Positions 23,364 through 30,998 of a stretch of 30,998 bases of DNA are shown here, one piece after another. A model generated the notes under the pieces. The model did no database searches and was not told the origin of the DNA. It saw only the letters and a program-made list of their open reading frames with translations. Every line of letters begins with the position of its first letter. Position 1 is the first letter of the stretch. The stretch comes from Deltaproteobacteria bacterium. Its GTDB lineage: Bacteria; Desulfobacterota; Syntrophia; Syntrophales; UBA5619. The position numbers and the translations under genes are program-made. The stretch is from positions 1-30,998 of the forward strand of contig JAPLJW010000341.1 in NCBI GenBank assembly GCA_026388365.1, in the 5' to 3' direction.

Positions 23364-23795
23364 TTATTGTCCGATATTTGTCCAGCTCTCAATATCTGTG
23401 TCCTCGCCCTCCCCACCTGGCCTTCCGTCAGATCCCAGTGCAATAATGTCATAGTCTCCATGCTTGCCCGGCGATTCATATACGTAGGGCTTTCCCCATG
23501 GGTCCAGAGGCACATCCTTTGGAAGATAGGGGCCATCCCACTTCTCCACACCATCCGGTTTCACCCTGAGCGCCTGCAGTCCCTGCTGGGTTGTTGGATA
23601 TTTGCCTACGTCGAGCCGGTACGTATCCAGGCTTGTTTCAAGCAGCGATATCTGGGCCTTCGCCGCTTTTTGCTTGGACGTTCCCACCTTCCCAAACATC
23701 CGGGGGCCTACCATGGCAGCCAGGAGGCCTAAAATAACCATGACAATCAAAAGTTCAATGAGGGTGAATCCTTCTTCTTTCCTTGAAATTTTCAT
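23364..23795 (-). CDS. gspG: type II secretion major pseudopilin GspG
   Basis: I start at the ATG at 23795 (GGGAG ten bases upstream), giving 143 residues: MKISRKEEG|FTLIELLIVMVILGLLAAMVGP, leader cut after Gly9, Glu at +5. The remainder is canonical GspG: KAQISLLETSLDTYRLDVGKYPTTQQGLQAL, WDGPYLPKDVPLDPWGKPYVYESPGKHGDYDI and the calcium-binding C-terminal loop ALGSDGRPGGEGEDTDIESW. An upstream ATG at 23828 would overlap gspF and lengthen the leader to 20 residues, which is less likely. GspG polymerises into the pseudopilus. Confidence 0.95.
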   Translation of the reverse strand: MKISRKEEGFTLIELLIVMVILGLLAAMVGPRMFGKVGTSKQKAAKAQISLLETSLDTYRLDVGKYPTTQQGLQALRVKPDGVEKWDGPYLPKDVPLDPWGKPYVYESPGKHGDYDIIALGSDGRPGGEGEDTDIESWTNIGQ

Positions 23796-23811
23796 GAACA
23801 AAGCACTCCCT

Positions 23812-25041
23812 TCAAAATGGCATTTCATTAATGCTGAATATAGCCATCATCATGGATATAACGATAAAACCCACCACAACACCCATACCAAGAATCATAG
23901 CCGGTTCAAGAAAACTGACCAGTCTTCTGACCGTGTCCCTTGCCACCTTCTCGTAATTTTCAGCCACCCTCAAGAGCATTTCATCAAGTCTTCCCGTTTC
24001 CTCCCCCACCGTAATCATCTGGATCGCCAGGGAAGGAAACACATCTATCTCGCCAAGGGGCCTCGAGAGCCTTTCCCCTTCCTTGACCCGGTTATAGACA
24101 TTTCCCAGAGTCCCCGCGATCACCTGGTTGCCGATAATATTTTTAACCAGATTCAGGGCCTGCAAAATGGGAACCCCGCTTTGTGCCAGCGTTCCCAGTG
24201 TTCTTGCGAACCGGGCCACTTCTATCTTCTTGACCAGTTCTCCGGCGATGGGGAAATGAAGTTTGTAGTGATCCAGCTTTAAACTGCCTGCGGGCGTTTT
24301 TATATACCGTCTCATTAAAAAATAGATGACCCCCAATCCGCCCAGAATGACCGGCCAGTACGTTTTGAGCGCCGCGCTGAATCCCAGCAAAACCCGGGTG
24401 GATAACGGTATGGCTTGACGCATATCGGAAAAAATAATGGAAAATTTGGGTATCACAAAGGTTAACAGAATGATAATTGAAATACCGCCGACAAAAACCA
24501 GGAATATCGGGTAAACCATGGCGGATTTAATATAGTCCTTGAAATCCTGGGAGCTTTCCAAAAAAGCGCCGAGCCTCTTTAGCACTTCATCCAGGACACC
24601 TCCCGCTTCTCCTGCCTTGACCATGCCGACATAAAAAGGAGAAAAAACCCTGGGATATTTTGCCAGCGCGTTCGACAGATAACTCCCCCCCTGGACATTT
24701 TTCAAAACATCCCTGATGATATCCTTGAAGCTATCCTTTTCCGCAACATCGATCAATATGGACAGTGCCCGGTCCACCGGAACTCCGGCTTCCAGCAAAG
24801 TGGAAAGATCCTGTGTAAAGACCACGACATCCTTGGTGGAAACTCTCGTGAAAAAAGAGGAAAATCGTTTTGACAGATCGATATCCGGCCCGATGCGATT
24901 GCTTTTCGCCAGGCTGATCCTGATGGGGATATATCTCATGCCCTGAAGGCTGGCCACGGCCTCCTTCTCTTCTGCGGCTTCCAGGGTTCCTGTAACAAGT
25001 TTACCCGCAGGATCTGTTGCTTTGTATGAATACGTGGGCAT
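23812..25041 (-). CDS. gspF: type II secretion inner-membrane platform protein GspF
   Basis: The 409-aa product starts MPTYSYKATDPAGKLVTGTLEA and has the two repeated T2SSF domains, with the hallmark FTRVSTKDVVVFTQDLSTLLEAGVPVDRALSILI and, in the second, VARFARTLGTLAQSGVPILQALNLV. Three TM helices are seen: near 165-190 (VYPIFLVFVGGISIIILLTFV), near 220-240 and at the C-terminus (AMILGMGVVVGFIVISMMMAIFSI). GspF is the polytopic base of the assembly platform, contacting GspE and GspL. ATG is one base past the gspE stop (TAACATG). Confidence 0.95.
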   Translation of the reverse strand: MPTYSYKATDPAGKLVTGTLEAAEEKEAVASLQGMRYIPIRISLAKSNRIGPDIDLSKRFSSFFTRVSTKDVVVFTQDLSTLLEAGVPVDRALSILIDVAEKDSFKDIIRDVLKNVQGGSYLSNALAKYPRVFSPFYVGMVKAGEAGGVLDEVLKRLGAFLESSQDFKDYIKSAMVYPIFLVFVGGISIIILLTFVIPKFSIIFSDMRQAIPLSTRVLLGFSAALKTYWPVILGGLGVIYFLMRRYIKTPAGSLKLDHYKLHFPIAGELVKKIEVARFARTLGTLAQSGVPILQALNLVKNIIGNQVIAGTLGNVYNRVKEGERLSRPLGEIDVFPSLAIQMITVGEETGRLDEMLLRVAENYEKVARDTVRRLVSFLEPAMILGMGVVVGFIVISMMMAIFSINEMPF

Positions 25042-25042
25042 G

Positions 25043-26560
25043 TTATTTCTCGAGCGTTACCCTCAATACCTCTGAAATGGTGGTGATTCCCTTTTTGACC
25101 TTATTCCAGCCATCCTGCCGCAACGTCAGTATCCCTTTTTTTAGCGCGATGTCTTTGATCCTTTCAGTACTGGATCTCGCCGTAATTTCTTTTCGGATGT
25201 CATCATCCACGGGAAGATACTCGAAAATTCCTATTCTTCCTCTGAACCCGGTATGGTTGCACTCTTCACATCCCTCTCCCGCGAAAAACTCGATTTCGCA
25301 AACTTGGTCAGGGCTTAAATTCATCGCCTTTAAGAGCTTTTCCTCGGGCTCGACTCGTTTCTTGCAATGAGGACAGATAACCCTGACAAGCCTTTGGGCC
25401 AGAATTCCCAAGAGCGTGGAACTCAGAAGAAAGTTCTCCACACCGATATCCAGCAGCCGGGTAATGGCGCCTGCGGCGTCGTTCGTGTGCAGGGTGCTGA
25501 AAAGCAGGTGACCCGTGAGAGCGGATTGAATGGCGGTCTCTGCGGTCTCTCGATCCCGTATTTCTCCGACCAGGATAATGTCGGGATCCTGGCGCACAAT
25601 GGAACGAAGGCCATTCGCGAAGGTCATGCCGATTTTCGTATTAACCTGAATTTGATTAACGCCTCTGAGTTGGTATTCCACCGGTTCTTCAAGCGTAATG
25701 ATTTTAGTCTCCGAAGAGTTTATCTTTGCCAGGGTGGTATAAAGCGTCGTCGTTTTGCCGCTTCCCGTAGGTCCGGTCACCAGTATCATCCCGTAAGGTT
25801 TTGATATCAGATCTACATATTGCGGAAGCAGGTCTTCGGGAAGACCGAGCTTTTCGAGATCAAGAATTAAAGCCTCTCTGTCCAGTATCCTCATTACCAG
25901 GCTCTCTCCGAAGATGGTGGGCAGGGTGGAAACCCGAAAATCAATCTCTTTATCCGAGACCTTGAGTTTGATCCTCCCGTCCCGGGGAAGACGTCTTTCA
26001 GCGATATCCATTTTCGCCATGATCTTCACCCTGGAAATGATCGCATCCTGAAGGCGGCTGGGGGGAGATTCCACATTGTGCAGGATACCGTCTATGCGAT
26101 ATCTTACTTTAAACTCATTTTCAAAAGGCTCAAAATGAATATCGCTGGCTCTCACTTCCACCGCATTTAAAATAAGCCGGTTGACCAGCCTGATAATCGG
26201 GGCCTCCGAAGCAAGATCCCTCAGATGGTCGGCGTCCACCACCCCATCAGAGGAGATATCATCTCTGTCTTTGCCGGCCTCCTCTATGATCGTTTCCAGA
26301 GACTGACTTCCCGTGCCATACAATCTCTCGATAGCCCCCATGATGTCCTCTTCCCTGCCCTGGCATACCTCTATGTTCAAGTTGCAGGCGAGCTTGAGGG
26401 TATCGATGGTGTAAAAGTCCCCTGGATCCGCCATGGCAATTCTCAGAGTATCGCCATCCATCTGCAGGGGAACAAACCTGGACTGCTTCATAAACATAAC
26501 GGAAAGATTGCCGATGACCACCGGTTTCGCGGGGTATTCCTGAAAAGATATGTTCGTCAT
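25043..26560 (-). CDS. gspE: type II secretion ATPase GspE
   Basis: The 505-aa product has an N1E/MshEN-like domain (1-105), then a secretion ATPase core: ASDIHFEPFENEFKVRYRIDG (138-158), Walker A GPTGSGKTT (263-271), Asp box TLEEPVEYQLRGVNQIQVN, Walker B DPDIILVGEIRD (325-336), His box STLHTNDAAGAITRLLD. A zinc-binding tetracysteine follows (CPHC 396-399, CEEC 431-434), normal for GspE. It hydrolyses ATP in the cytoplasm to drive pseudopilus assembly through GspL and GspF. The ATG is one base past the stop of the YVTN gene, preceded by AAGGATAAGAAG. Confidence 0.96.
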   Translation of the reverse strand: MTNISFQEYPAKPVVIGNLSVMFMKQSRFVPLQMDGDTLRIAMADPGDFYTIDTLKLACNLNIEVCQGREEDIMGAIERLYGTGSQSLETIIEEAGKDRDDISSDGVVDADHLRDLASEAPIIRLVNRLILNAVEVRASDIHFEPFENEFKVRYRIDGILHNVESPPSRLQDAIISRVKIMAKMDIAERRLPRDGRIKLKVSDKEIDFRVSTLPTIFGESLVMRILDREALILDLEKLGLPEDLLPQYVDLISKPYGMILVTGPTGSGKTTTLYTTLAKINSSETKIITLEEPVEYQLRGVNQIQVNTKIGMTFANGLRSIVRQDPDIILVGEIRDRETAETAIQSALTGHLLFSTLHTNDAAGAITRLLDIGVENFLLSSTLLGILAQRLVRVICPHCKKRVEPEEKLLKAMNLSPDQVCEIEFFAGEGCEECNHTGFRGRIGIFEYLPVDDDIRKEITARSSTERIKDIALKKGILTLRQDGWNKVKKGITTISEVLRVTLEK

Positions 26561-26561
26561 T

Positions 26562-28193
26562 TTAACTTCTTATCCTTTTTCTGCCTGCGATGATGACTAA
26601 ACCCAATCCTAACAGCAATGCGAGATGAAATGGATATTGGACAAAATATACCACCGGCGTCAGAAGCCACCTTGTTGGCGCTCTCAGGGCAGGGTGTTCT
26701 CTGATAAAGGCGGCAATGGGCGGTGAATATTGATAATAGAAGGCCACTATTGCCGCGCCCTCTGCATGGGGTAGAAGGTACTGATCTCTAAATGTCCTTA
26801 ATACCCGAACATGAATATCATCATATGAGCCGTAAACCGCCGTCGCGATAAAACAGGAACCATCGCTTTTTTCTGATGTTGTGAAACTCCAGGCGTAGTT
26901 GGAAGCAAGGGCGTTCCCCATCGCATTCCTTATGCCGGTCGTCAGGGTGACCGTGTAAGTGGTATTTTTTGAGAGGTCTTTGAGGGGTTTGAATGTGGCA
27001 ATTTTGCTAATGCTGTTATACGTCACGGTGCCTGTTATCCCCTCGCTCATCAGAAATGTCGAACCGTTGATCGTTGCTGCATCCATGATATCGGAAAAGG
27101 CAGCCTGAATGGTCGTACCCAGGGAAACGTCCGTGGCGGCGTTCGCCGGTATCGTAGAGGTGACGGTCGGAACGGTTTTTCCAAAAGGGGCGACAAAAGA
27201 GCCCAGCGCATACGGCATTGTCCCGACTCTTATCCGCGGGAGTTTTTCGGTATTGGTTGTGTTGTCGATAACGGCAATAGTGCCGTCAAAATTGTTTGCC
27301 ACATAGGTAAACTTTCCATCCAGACTCAACGAAACACCTACGGGATTCGTTCCAACGGCAATGTTCGGGCTGCTGAACGTATTGCCGCTCGCATCAAAAA
27401 ATGAAAGGGTGCCACTGCCGTAATTCGTGATATAGACAAGCGTTCCTGAAGGATTAACCGCCGCCCCCGAAGGGTTTGCCAAATGAAAATCCGATTTTGT
27501 TATGACCGAATGGTCCGCCGTTTTGATCACAGAAATGGAATTCCCGCCTGAATTTGTGACGTAGACGAAGGTGCCTGCAGGATTGACGGCGGCGCCGAAG
27601 GGATTGATGCCCACCGCAACCGTAATGATATTGGTGTTGTCGACGGCGCTGATGATGGAAACGGTGTTGCTGCCGTTGTTAACCGCATAGATTTTGGATC
27701 CGTCGGGGCTCACGACGATGCCGATCGGATTGGAACCGACGGGAATTGCCGTAACAATGTAATTACTAAGGTCGATTTTCGAGACCGAGGCATCTCCGAA
27801 GTTTGTAACATAGGCAAACGTACCCGCCGGATCGACCGCTATCCCATAAGGGTTCCTGCCTACCGCGACTTCCCGAACCTCCTCGAAAACAACATTGTTG
27901 GTTATAGCGTCATTGTAGGTTCGGATGACCGACACATTATTACTGCCGTAATTTGTTACGAAGGTGAATGTTTCTGAAGTCCTCTCTGCTGACGCCACAC
28001 CGCGGGGATTCGTTCCCGCAAGAACCGTTTTCACAACACCGATAGGAGTCGTCGCAATGTCAAGCACGGAAACAGTATTACTGCCGGAATTGGGTATGTA
28101 GGCAAAGGGGGCGGCGTCTATGGTGGAGTACATCCCCAATCCGCATAGCATTAATACACTCAGACCGAGAACCGGATTCATCCTTTTGTTCAT
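26562..28193 (-). CDS. exported YVTN beta-propeller protein with SbsA-type Ig domain and CFI-box C-terminal anchor
   Basis: ATG at 28193 follows GGGAG at six bases. After a signal peptide (about 1-27) come roughly seven YVTN blades (28-330), each with the pattern xYVTNxGxNxVSVI...VGxNPxGxAVxPxG. A bacterial Ig-like (Big_5/SbsA) domain follows (338-441, VTSTIPANAATDVSLGTTI). Residues 447-543 start with CFIATAVYGSYDDIHVRVLR, continue with FYYQYSPPIAAFIREHPALR and end in a TM helix (PFHLALLLGLGLVIIA) plus GRKRIRS. This C-terminal unit is what NCBI calls the CFI-box-CTERM domain, a putative sorting signal. As first gene of the T2SS operon it may be a surface cargo or accessory of that system. The anchor-processing enzyme is not in the window. 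Confidence 0.88.
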   Translation of the reverse strand: MNKRMNPVLGLSVLMLCGLGMYSTIDAAPFAYIPNSGSNTVSVLDIATTPIGVVKTVLAGTNPRGVASAERTSETFTFVTNYGSNNVSVIRTYNDAITNNVVFEEVREVAVGRNPYGIAVDPAGTFAYVTNFGDASVSKIDLSNYIVTAIPVGSNPIGIVVSPDGSKIYAVNNGSNTVSIISAVDNTNIITVAVGINPFGAAVNPAGTFVYVTNSGGNSISVIKTADHSVITKSDFHLANPSGAAVNPSGTLVYITNYGSGTLSFFDASGNTFSSPNIAVGTNPVGVSLSLDGKFTYVANNFDGTIAVIDNTTNTEKLPRIRVGTMPYALGSFVAPFGKTVPTVTSTIPANAATDVSLGTTIQAAFSDIMDAATINGSTFLMSEGITGTVTYNSISKIATFKPLKDLSKNTTYTVTLTTGIRNAMGNALASNYAWSFTTSEKSDGSCFIATAVYGSYDDIHVRVLRTFRDQYLLPHAEGAAIVAFYYQYSPPIAAFIREHPALRAPTRWLLTPVVYFVQYPFHLALLLGLGLVIIAGRKRIRS

Positions 28194-28286
28194 TTCATTC
28201 TCCCGTAACCGGACAGTTGGCGGAACAACCGTCCAACAGATATTTACACACAGCTCCGCTCTCTGGATTCCTTCTGGGGTCCCTAT

Positions 28287-28302
28287 TGCAACGTCTGTGC
28301 CA
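28287..28302 (-). promoter_or_regulatory. sigma-54 (-24/-12) promoter of the T2SS operon
   Basis: On the minus strand TGGCAC-AGACG-TTGCA matches the sigma-54 consensus, with GG and GC exactly ten bases apart. A transcript start about 12 bases further would lie near 28275, about 80 bases before the first ATG. The site is between the MarR-type gene and the YVTN-gspE operon. Confidence 0.8.
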
Positions 28303-28327
28303 ATTGGTCATTCAATTTACGTAACCG

Positions 28328-28723
28328 TTATAACCTGTTGCCGCTTTGGTCCTGTTCTTCGGAAGGGAAGCCGCTTTCCTGCACCTCTTCCCGCAGCTGT
28401 CGTATCTCCGTCGCCAGCCGTTCGTAATTCCTGATCTTCTTCTTGAGAAAGAGATATGTCGTCATGGTTTTTTTCTCTATACCCATAGGGGTCAGGTAAT
28501 AGAGATAGGAGTTTTTGCTGCTGGATTTCCTGAAATTTTCTACCCTCACAAACCCCTTCTCGATCAGGGCGTTGATGAGGGAGTTGACCTTACCGAGGCT
28601 GATCCCCAGCCGGGCGGAGAGTTCACGCTGGGTCATCGCTGGAGATCGGTTGATCTCCCGGAAGATCTGGAGTACCTCCTCGTTTTCGAGTTGATCGGGT
28701 AGAGCAGGCCGTTGAACGGACAT
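28328..28723 (-). CDS. MarR-family EPS-associated transcriptional regulator
   Basis: The 131-aa product has one winged-helix domain: NEEVLQIFREINRSPAMTQRELSARLGISLGKVNSLINALIEKGFVRVENFRKSSSKNSYLYYLTPMGIEKKTMTTYLFLKKKIRNYERL, then a coiled-coil tail. The sequence GISLGKVNxLIxALxxKGxVKxxNFxxSxxKxxYxYxLTPxGxxxK is that of the EPS-associated MarR regulators, usually found at exopolysaccharide/exosortase loci. AAAGGG precedes the ATG. Here it lies directly upstream of the T2SS operon, with a sigma-54 promoter between. A palindrome in its own leader suggests autoregulation. The exopolysaccharide genes are not in the window. Confidence 0.88.
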   Translation of the reverse strand: MSVQRPALPDQLENEEVLQIFREINRSPAMTQRELSARLGISLGKVNSLINALIEKGFVRVENFRKSSSKNSYLYYLTPMGIEKKTMTTYLFLKKKIRNYERLATEIRQLREEVQESGFPSEEQDQSGNRL

Positions 28724-28739
28724 CCCTTTGCTCCATCAC

Positions 28740-28754
28740 GTTCATTCTGTGAAC
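28740..28754. promoter_or_regulatory. palindrome in the leader of the MarR-type gene, candidate operator
   Basis: GTTCA-TTCTG-TGAAC has two 5-bp arms and a 5-base spacer, 16 bases upstream of the regulator start, between it and the divergent HIT-family operon. Placement fits repression by the regulator itself. A TTGACT (28788-28793, minus strand) lies upstream, but its -10 partner is poor. Confidence 0.45.
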
Positions 28755-28820
28755 ATCGCGCAAAAGCTAATCAAATTACCCTTGGAAAGTCAAGATAAAA
28801 AGTTACGGCCGAAATAATCC

Positions 28821-28848
28821 TTGTCTTTTTGACTCATCTCGTTATAAT
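28821..28848 (+). promoter_or_regulatory. sigma-70-type promoter of the HIT-LapA-agmatinase operon
   Basis: TTGTCT (28821-28826) and a perfect TATAAT (28843-28848) are 16 bases apart. The start of transcription would be near 28855, about 97 bases before the HIT-family ATG. The -35 differs from TTGACA at two positions. Confidence 0.6.
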
Positions 28849-28951
28849 CGACCCGCTGCTGCGAGGGGGTCGGTCGGGTGAGGATCGGGTGGATCACCGA
28901 TACCCATGAACGATTGTTGAAACAGGCATCTGTCTTGCCGGGAGTTAAGGG

Positions 28952-29443
28952 ATGGAGACGATATTTGCACCCTGGCGGGCGGCCTATATCCGGGGGGAGA
29001 AGCCTGCGGGCTGCGTCCTCTGCCGGGATTCCCTGCGGGGGGAGGAGCTGGTCGTCTGCGAAGGGAAGAGCGGTTTCATCATGGTGAACCGCTATCCTTA
29101 TACAGGCGGCCACCTCATGATCGTTCCCTTCCGCCACCTGAGTTGTCTCAGCGATCTTTTTCCGGCAGAGAGGGTGGAGTTTTTTGCGTTTATGGATCTC
29201 TCCGTGCGGGTTCTGACCGAGGCGATGAACCCGGAAGGGTTTAACATCGGCATGAACCTTGGAAAGGCGGCGGGGGCCGGGATCGACGATCACCTCCATA
29301 TCCATGTGGTTCCCCGGTGGGGGGGCGATACGAATTTCATGAGCGTCATCGGCGGGGTCCGCGTCATTCCTGAGGATGTCTCAGGGACGGCACGGGAACT
29401 CAGGCCCTATTTCACGAAATTTCAGCGGGAGGTCTGCGGATGA
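28952..29443 (+). CDS. HIT-family nucleotide hydrolase/transferase (Ap4A phosphorylase-like)
   Basis: ATG at 28952, GGGAG seven bases upstream. The 163-aa product has the histidine triad HLHIHVVPRW (His114, His116, His118) and the usual framework: APWRAAYIRG, CVLC (Cys21/24, a likely zinc pair), VNRYPYTGGHLMIVPFRH, FNIGMNLGKAAGAGIDDHLH. Length and the APWR start agree with the actinobacterial/deltaproteobacterial Ap4A phosphorylase-like HIT group, which acts on dinucleoside polyphosphates or AMP conjugates in the cytoplasm. Exact substrate is not shown. It overlaps the next gene by ATGA. Confidence 0.93.
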   Translation: METIFAPWRAAYIRGEKPAGCVLCRDSLRGEELVVCEGKSGFIMVNRYPYTGGHLMIVPFRHLSCLSDLFPAERVEFFAFMDLSVRVLTEAMNPEGFNIGMNLGKAAGAGIDDHLHIHVVPRWGGDTNFMSVIGGVRVIPEDVSGTARELRPYFTKFQREVCG

Positions 29444-29775
29444 AAGTGATCTATACCGTCATCGTGGCGATTTTCGTCATGTTCATCATCACCTTTTCAC
29501 TGGAAAATACCGAACCTGTCAAACTTCACTATCTTGGGTATGAGTTCTTTATGGGCCCCATCCCGACTTACATGTTGATTTTTATTGCTTTCCTCTCCGG
29601 CGTTATTTTCACGGGGTTCATGGGCATCGTGGAACGGTTCCGCCTGAACCGGACGATCAACCGCCTGAACAAGACGATCCGGGATCTCCGCCGTGAGACG
29701 AAGGTGAATGAGAATCCCCCCTATATTGAGGAGGGGGGAAAAACGATCTGGCCGTCCAGGGAAGAAATCCTTTAA
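29440..29775 (+). CDS. LapA-like (DUF1049) inner-membrane protein
   Basis: The 111-aa product starts in the stop of the HIT gene (ATGA). It has two TM helices (VIYTVIVAIFVMFIITFSLEN and PTYMLIFIAFLSGVIFTGFMG) with the LapA hallmark FSLENxxPVxLxYLG between them, followed by a basic coiled-coil cytoplasmic tail (RFRLNRTINRLNKTIRDLRR). In other bacteria LapA (YciS)-type proteins act with LapB to control LpxC stability and lipopolysaccharide level; here no lapB is adjacent. It lies 62 bases ahead of agmatinase. Confidence 0.85.
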   Translation: MKVIYTVIVAIFVMFIITFSLENTEPVKLHYLGYEFFMGPIPTYMLIFIAFLSGVIFTGFMGIVERFRLNRTINRLNKTIRDLRRETKVNENPPYIEEGGKTIWPSREEIL

Positions 29776-29837
29776 AACGTATAAACGGGTTGTCGGAGGT
29801 GTGTCGGCGGCGCGCTTTTCTTTCAAGGGGTCCGACC

Positions 29838-30692
29838 ATGAATTTCGGCGGCATCGAACCGGCGTTCACAACGTATAAGAAGGCGGCATTCGTCGTCGTT
29901 CCCGTACCGTATGATTTGACATCGACCTACCAGTCCGGTTCGCGGCGCGGGCCGGGGGCGATTCTCGAGGCCTCCGGCAACATGGAACTCTACGATGAGG
30001 AGCTTCGGAAGGAGACCTACCGATCCGGTATTCACACCCTGCCACTTCTCGAGGCAGATGCCCGCGGACCCGCAGAGATGGTGGACTCCGTTCGCCGGAC
30101 CATTGCCCGGGTCGCGGCCGACGGGAAGATCCCTGTCATGCTCGGCGGGGAACACAGCATCTCCTTCGGCGCCGTCCAGGCGATGAAAGAGATCTATCCG
30201 GAGATCACCGTCCTCCAGTTGGACGCCCATGCCGATCTCCGGGATGCCTATCAGGGGACGCCTTACAGCCATGCCTCCGTGGCCCGACGCATCACCGGCA
30301 TTTGCCCCCTCATCCAGGCGGGCATAAGGAGTTTGAGTGTCGAGGAGGCTAAATTCATGGAGGAGGGTCGCGTCCGGAGCCATGCGGCGGATTTCATCCT
30401 GGATGGGGGGGCCTGGCGGGAGGCGATCTGCGGCGATCTGCACGGGGATGTCTATCTCACGGTGGACCTCGACGTTCTCGATCCGGCCGTCATGCCCTCC
30501 ACGGGGACGCCGGAGCCCGGGGGGCTTTCCTGGCGGGACGTTCTGAGTCTCGTTCGGGAGGCTGCGAAGCGCTGCCGGATCCGTGGCGTCGATGTCGTGG
30601 AACTTGCCCCTATTCCGGGGATGGTCGCGCCGGATTTCCTGGCGGCAAAGCTGGTCTATCGGATCATGGGCTACCTAACCGAAAAGTCATGA
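29838..30692 (+). CDS. speB: agmatinase (ureohydrolase family)
   Basis: ATG at 29838 follows AAGGGG at eight bases; an upstream ATG at 29790 lacks a good site. The 284-aa product has all dimanganese motifs: GGEHS (103-107), LDAHADLRD (128-136; Asp129, His131, Asp133) and [25 protein letters not shown] (Asp210, Asp212), plus VDVVELAP. Agmatinase hydrolyses agmatine to putrescine and urea in the cytoplasm. The next gene is a pyruvoyl-type arginine decarboxylase that makes agmatine, which supports agmatinase over arginase or guanidinobutyrase. Confidence 0.93.
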   Translation: MNFGGIEPAFTTYKKAAFVVVPVPYDLTSTYQSGSRRGPGAILEASGNMELYDEELRKETYRSGIHTLPLLEADARGPAEMVDSVRRTIARVAADGKIPVMLGGEHSISFGAVQAMKEIYPEITVLQLDAHADLRDAYQGTPYSHASVARRITGICPLIQAGIRSLSVEEAKFMEEGRVRSHAADFILDGGAWREAICGDLHGDVYLTVDLDVLDPAVMPSTGTPEPGGLSWRDVLSLVREAAKRCRIRGVDVVELAPIPGMVAPDFLAAKLVYRIMGYLTEKS

Positions 30693-30774
30693 TATCTTGA
30701 GTAAAAACCGTCGGACGGGCGACGAGAAATATGGAACCGGCTCGGTTTGTGGTCGGTTGAAGGAGAAGAAACCA

Positions 30775-30998
30775 TTGAATGTTTATGTTCCAAAACAGAT
30801 TTTTTTCACAAAAGGGGTGGGGATCCACAAGGAGGAACTTCATTCCTTCGAGCTGGCGCTCCGTGACGCCGGAATCGAAAAATGCAATCTCGTGCAGGTG
30901 TCCAGTATCCTGCCGCCGGGCTGCCAGGTGATCTCGCGCGCCCGGGGACTCCAGGAACTCAAGGCGGGCGCCATCACCTATTGCGTTCTGAGCCGCTG
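30775..30998 (+). CDS. pdaD: pyruvoyl-dependent arginine decarboxylase, N-terminal part (runs off right edge)
   Basis: The TTG at 30775 follows AGGAG at nine bases. The 74 visible codons read [24 protein letters not shown] and [13 protein letters not shown], with Ser43-Ser44 as the site where the proenzyme cuts itself to form the pyruvoyl group. This is the PvlArgDC family of archaea and some bacteria, which converts arginine to agmatine without pyridoxal phosphate. The [18 protein letters not shown] stretch matches the family beta chain. It is 82 bases downstream of agmatinase and probably in the same operon. Confidence 0.92.
   Translation, partial: MNVYVPKQIFFTKGVGIHKEELHSFELALRDAGIEKCNLVQVSSILPPGCQVISRARGLQELKAGAITYCVLSR

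Noticed and set aside
23201..23554. GspH frame extended upstream to 23554
   Set aside because: It overlaps gspG in another frame and then crosses the repeat; no prepilin leader would be that long.
28788..28793. TTGACT as -35 of the MarR-type gene
   Set aside because: The hexamer at the correct distance (TTAGCT) matches the -10 consensus poorly, so no promoter is claimed.

Overview
The window looks like a chromosome segment of an anaerobic Gram-negative bacterium of the deltaproteobacterial (Desulfobacterota) kind. The grounds are a complete-looking type II secretion (T2SS) operon, a TonB receptor, sigma-54 regulation, a probable selenoprotein, an EPS-type MarR regulator and a pyruvoyl-type arginine decarboxylase next to agmatinase. 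The lineage is an inference; no rRNA or tRNA is present to fix it.

Left part (1-8772). A truncated membrane glycosyltransferase of the TMTC/TPR type runs off the left edge. Divergent from it is a UshA-like periplasmic protein with an in-frame UGA at codon 49, followed by a hairpin that matches a bacterial SECIS, so it is read here as one selenoprotein gene (792-1832). It overlaps an NTF2-like lipoprotein gene. Then, on the minus strand, come exported proteins: an 827-aa protein with a cysteine-protease/transglutaminase-elicitor-like head and beta-sandwich tail, its 224-aa partner, a 587-aa Thr/Ala-rich cysteine-containing surface protein with a strong RBS and a strong terminator, and a protein with two tandem CAP domains.

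Middle (8773-15106). A TonB-dependent receptor lies downstream of an overlapping three-gene unit: periplasmic ABC-type substrate-binding protein, HAMP histidine kinase and NtrC-family sigma-54 activator. No permease is seen, so the binding protein may feed the kinase. REP-like palindromic repeats (hairpins of the GTCATTCCCGCG...CGGGAATCC type) fill the spacers and have entered coding sequence twice: behind the signal peptide of the TonB receptor, and at the 5' end of gspH, where the repeat appears to supply the start codon and leader.

T2SS operon (28193 down to 15336, minus strand). The order is YVTN beta-propeller protein with a CFI-box C-terminal anchor, then gspE-F-G-H-I-J-K-L-M-C-D. A clear -24/-12 sigma-54 promoter precedes the first gene. 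gspL is broken by a +1 frameshift between its actin-like half and its PilN-like half. No prepilin peptidase (gspO) is in the window. A MarR-family regulator of the EPS-associated type lies just upstream with a palindrome in its leader.

Right end (28821-30998, plus strand). A sigma-70 promoter precedes an apparent operon of a HIT-family hydrolase, a LapA-like membrane protein, agmatinase and, at the edge, a pyruvoyl-dependent arginine decarboxylase. The last two make putrescine from arginine through agmatine.
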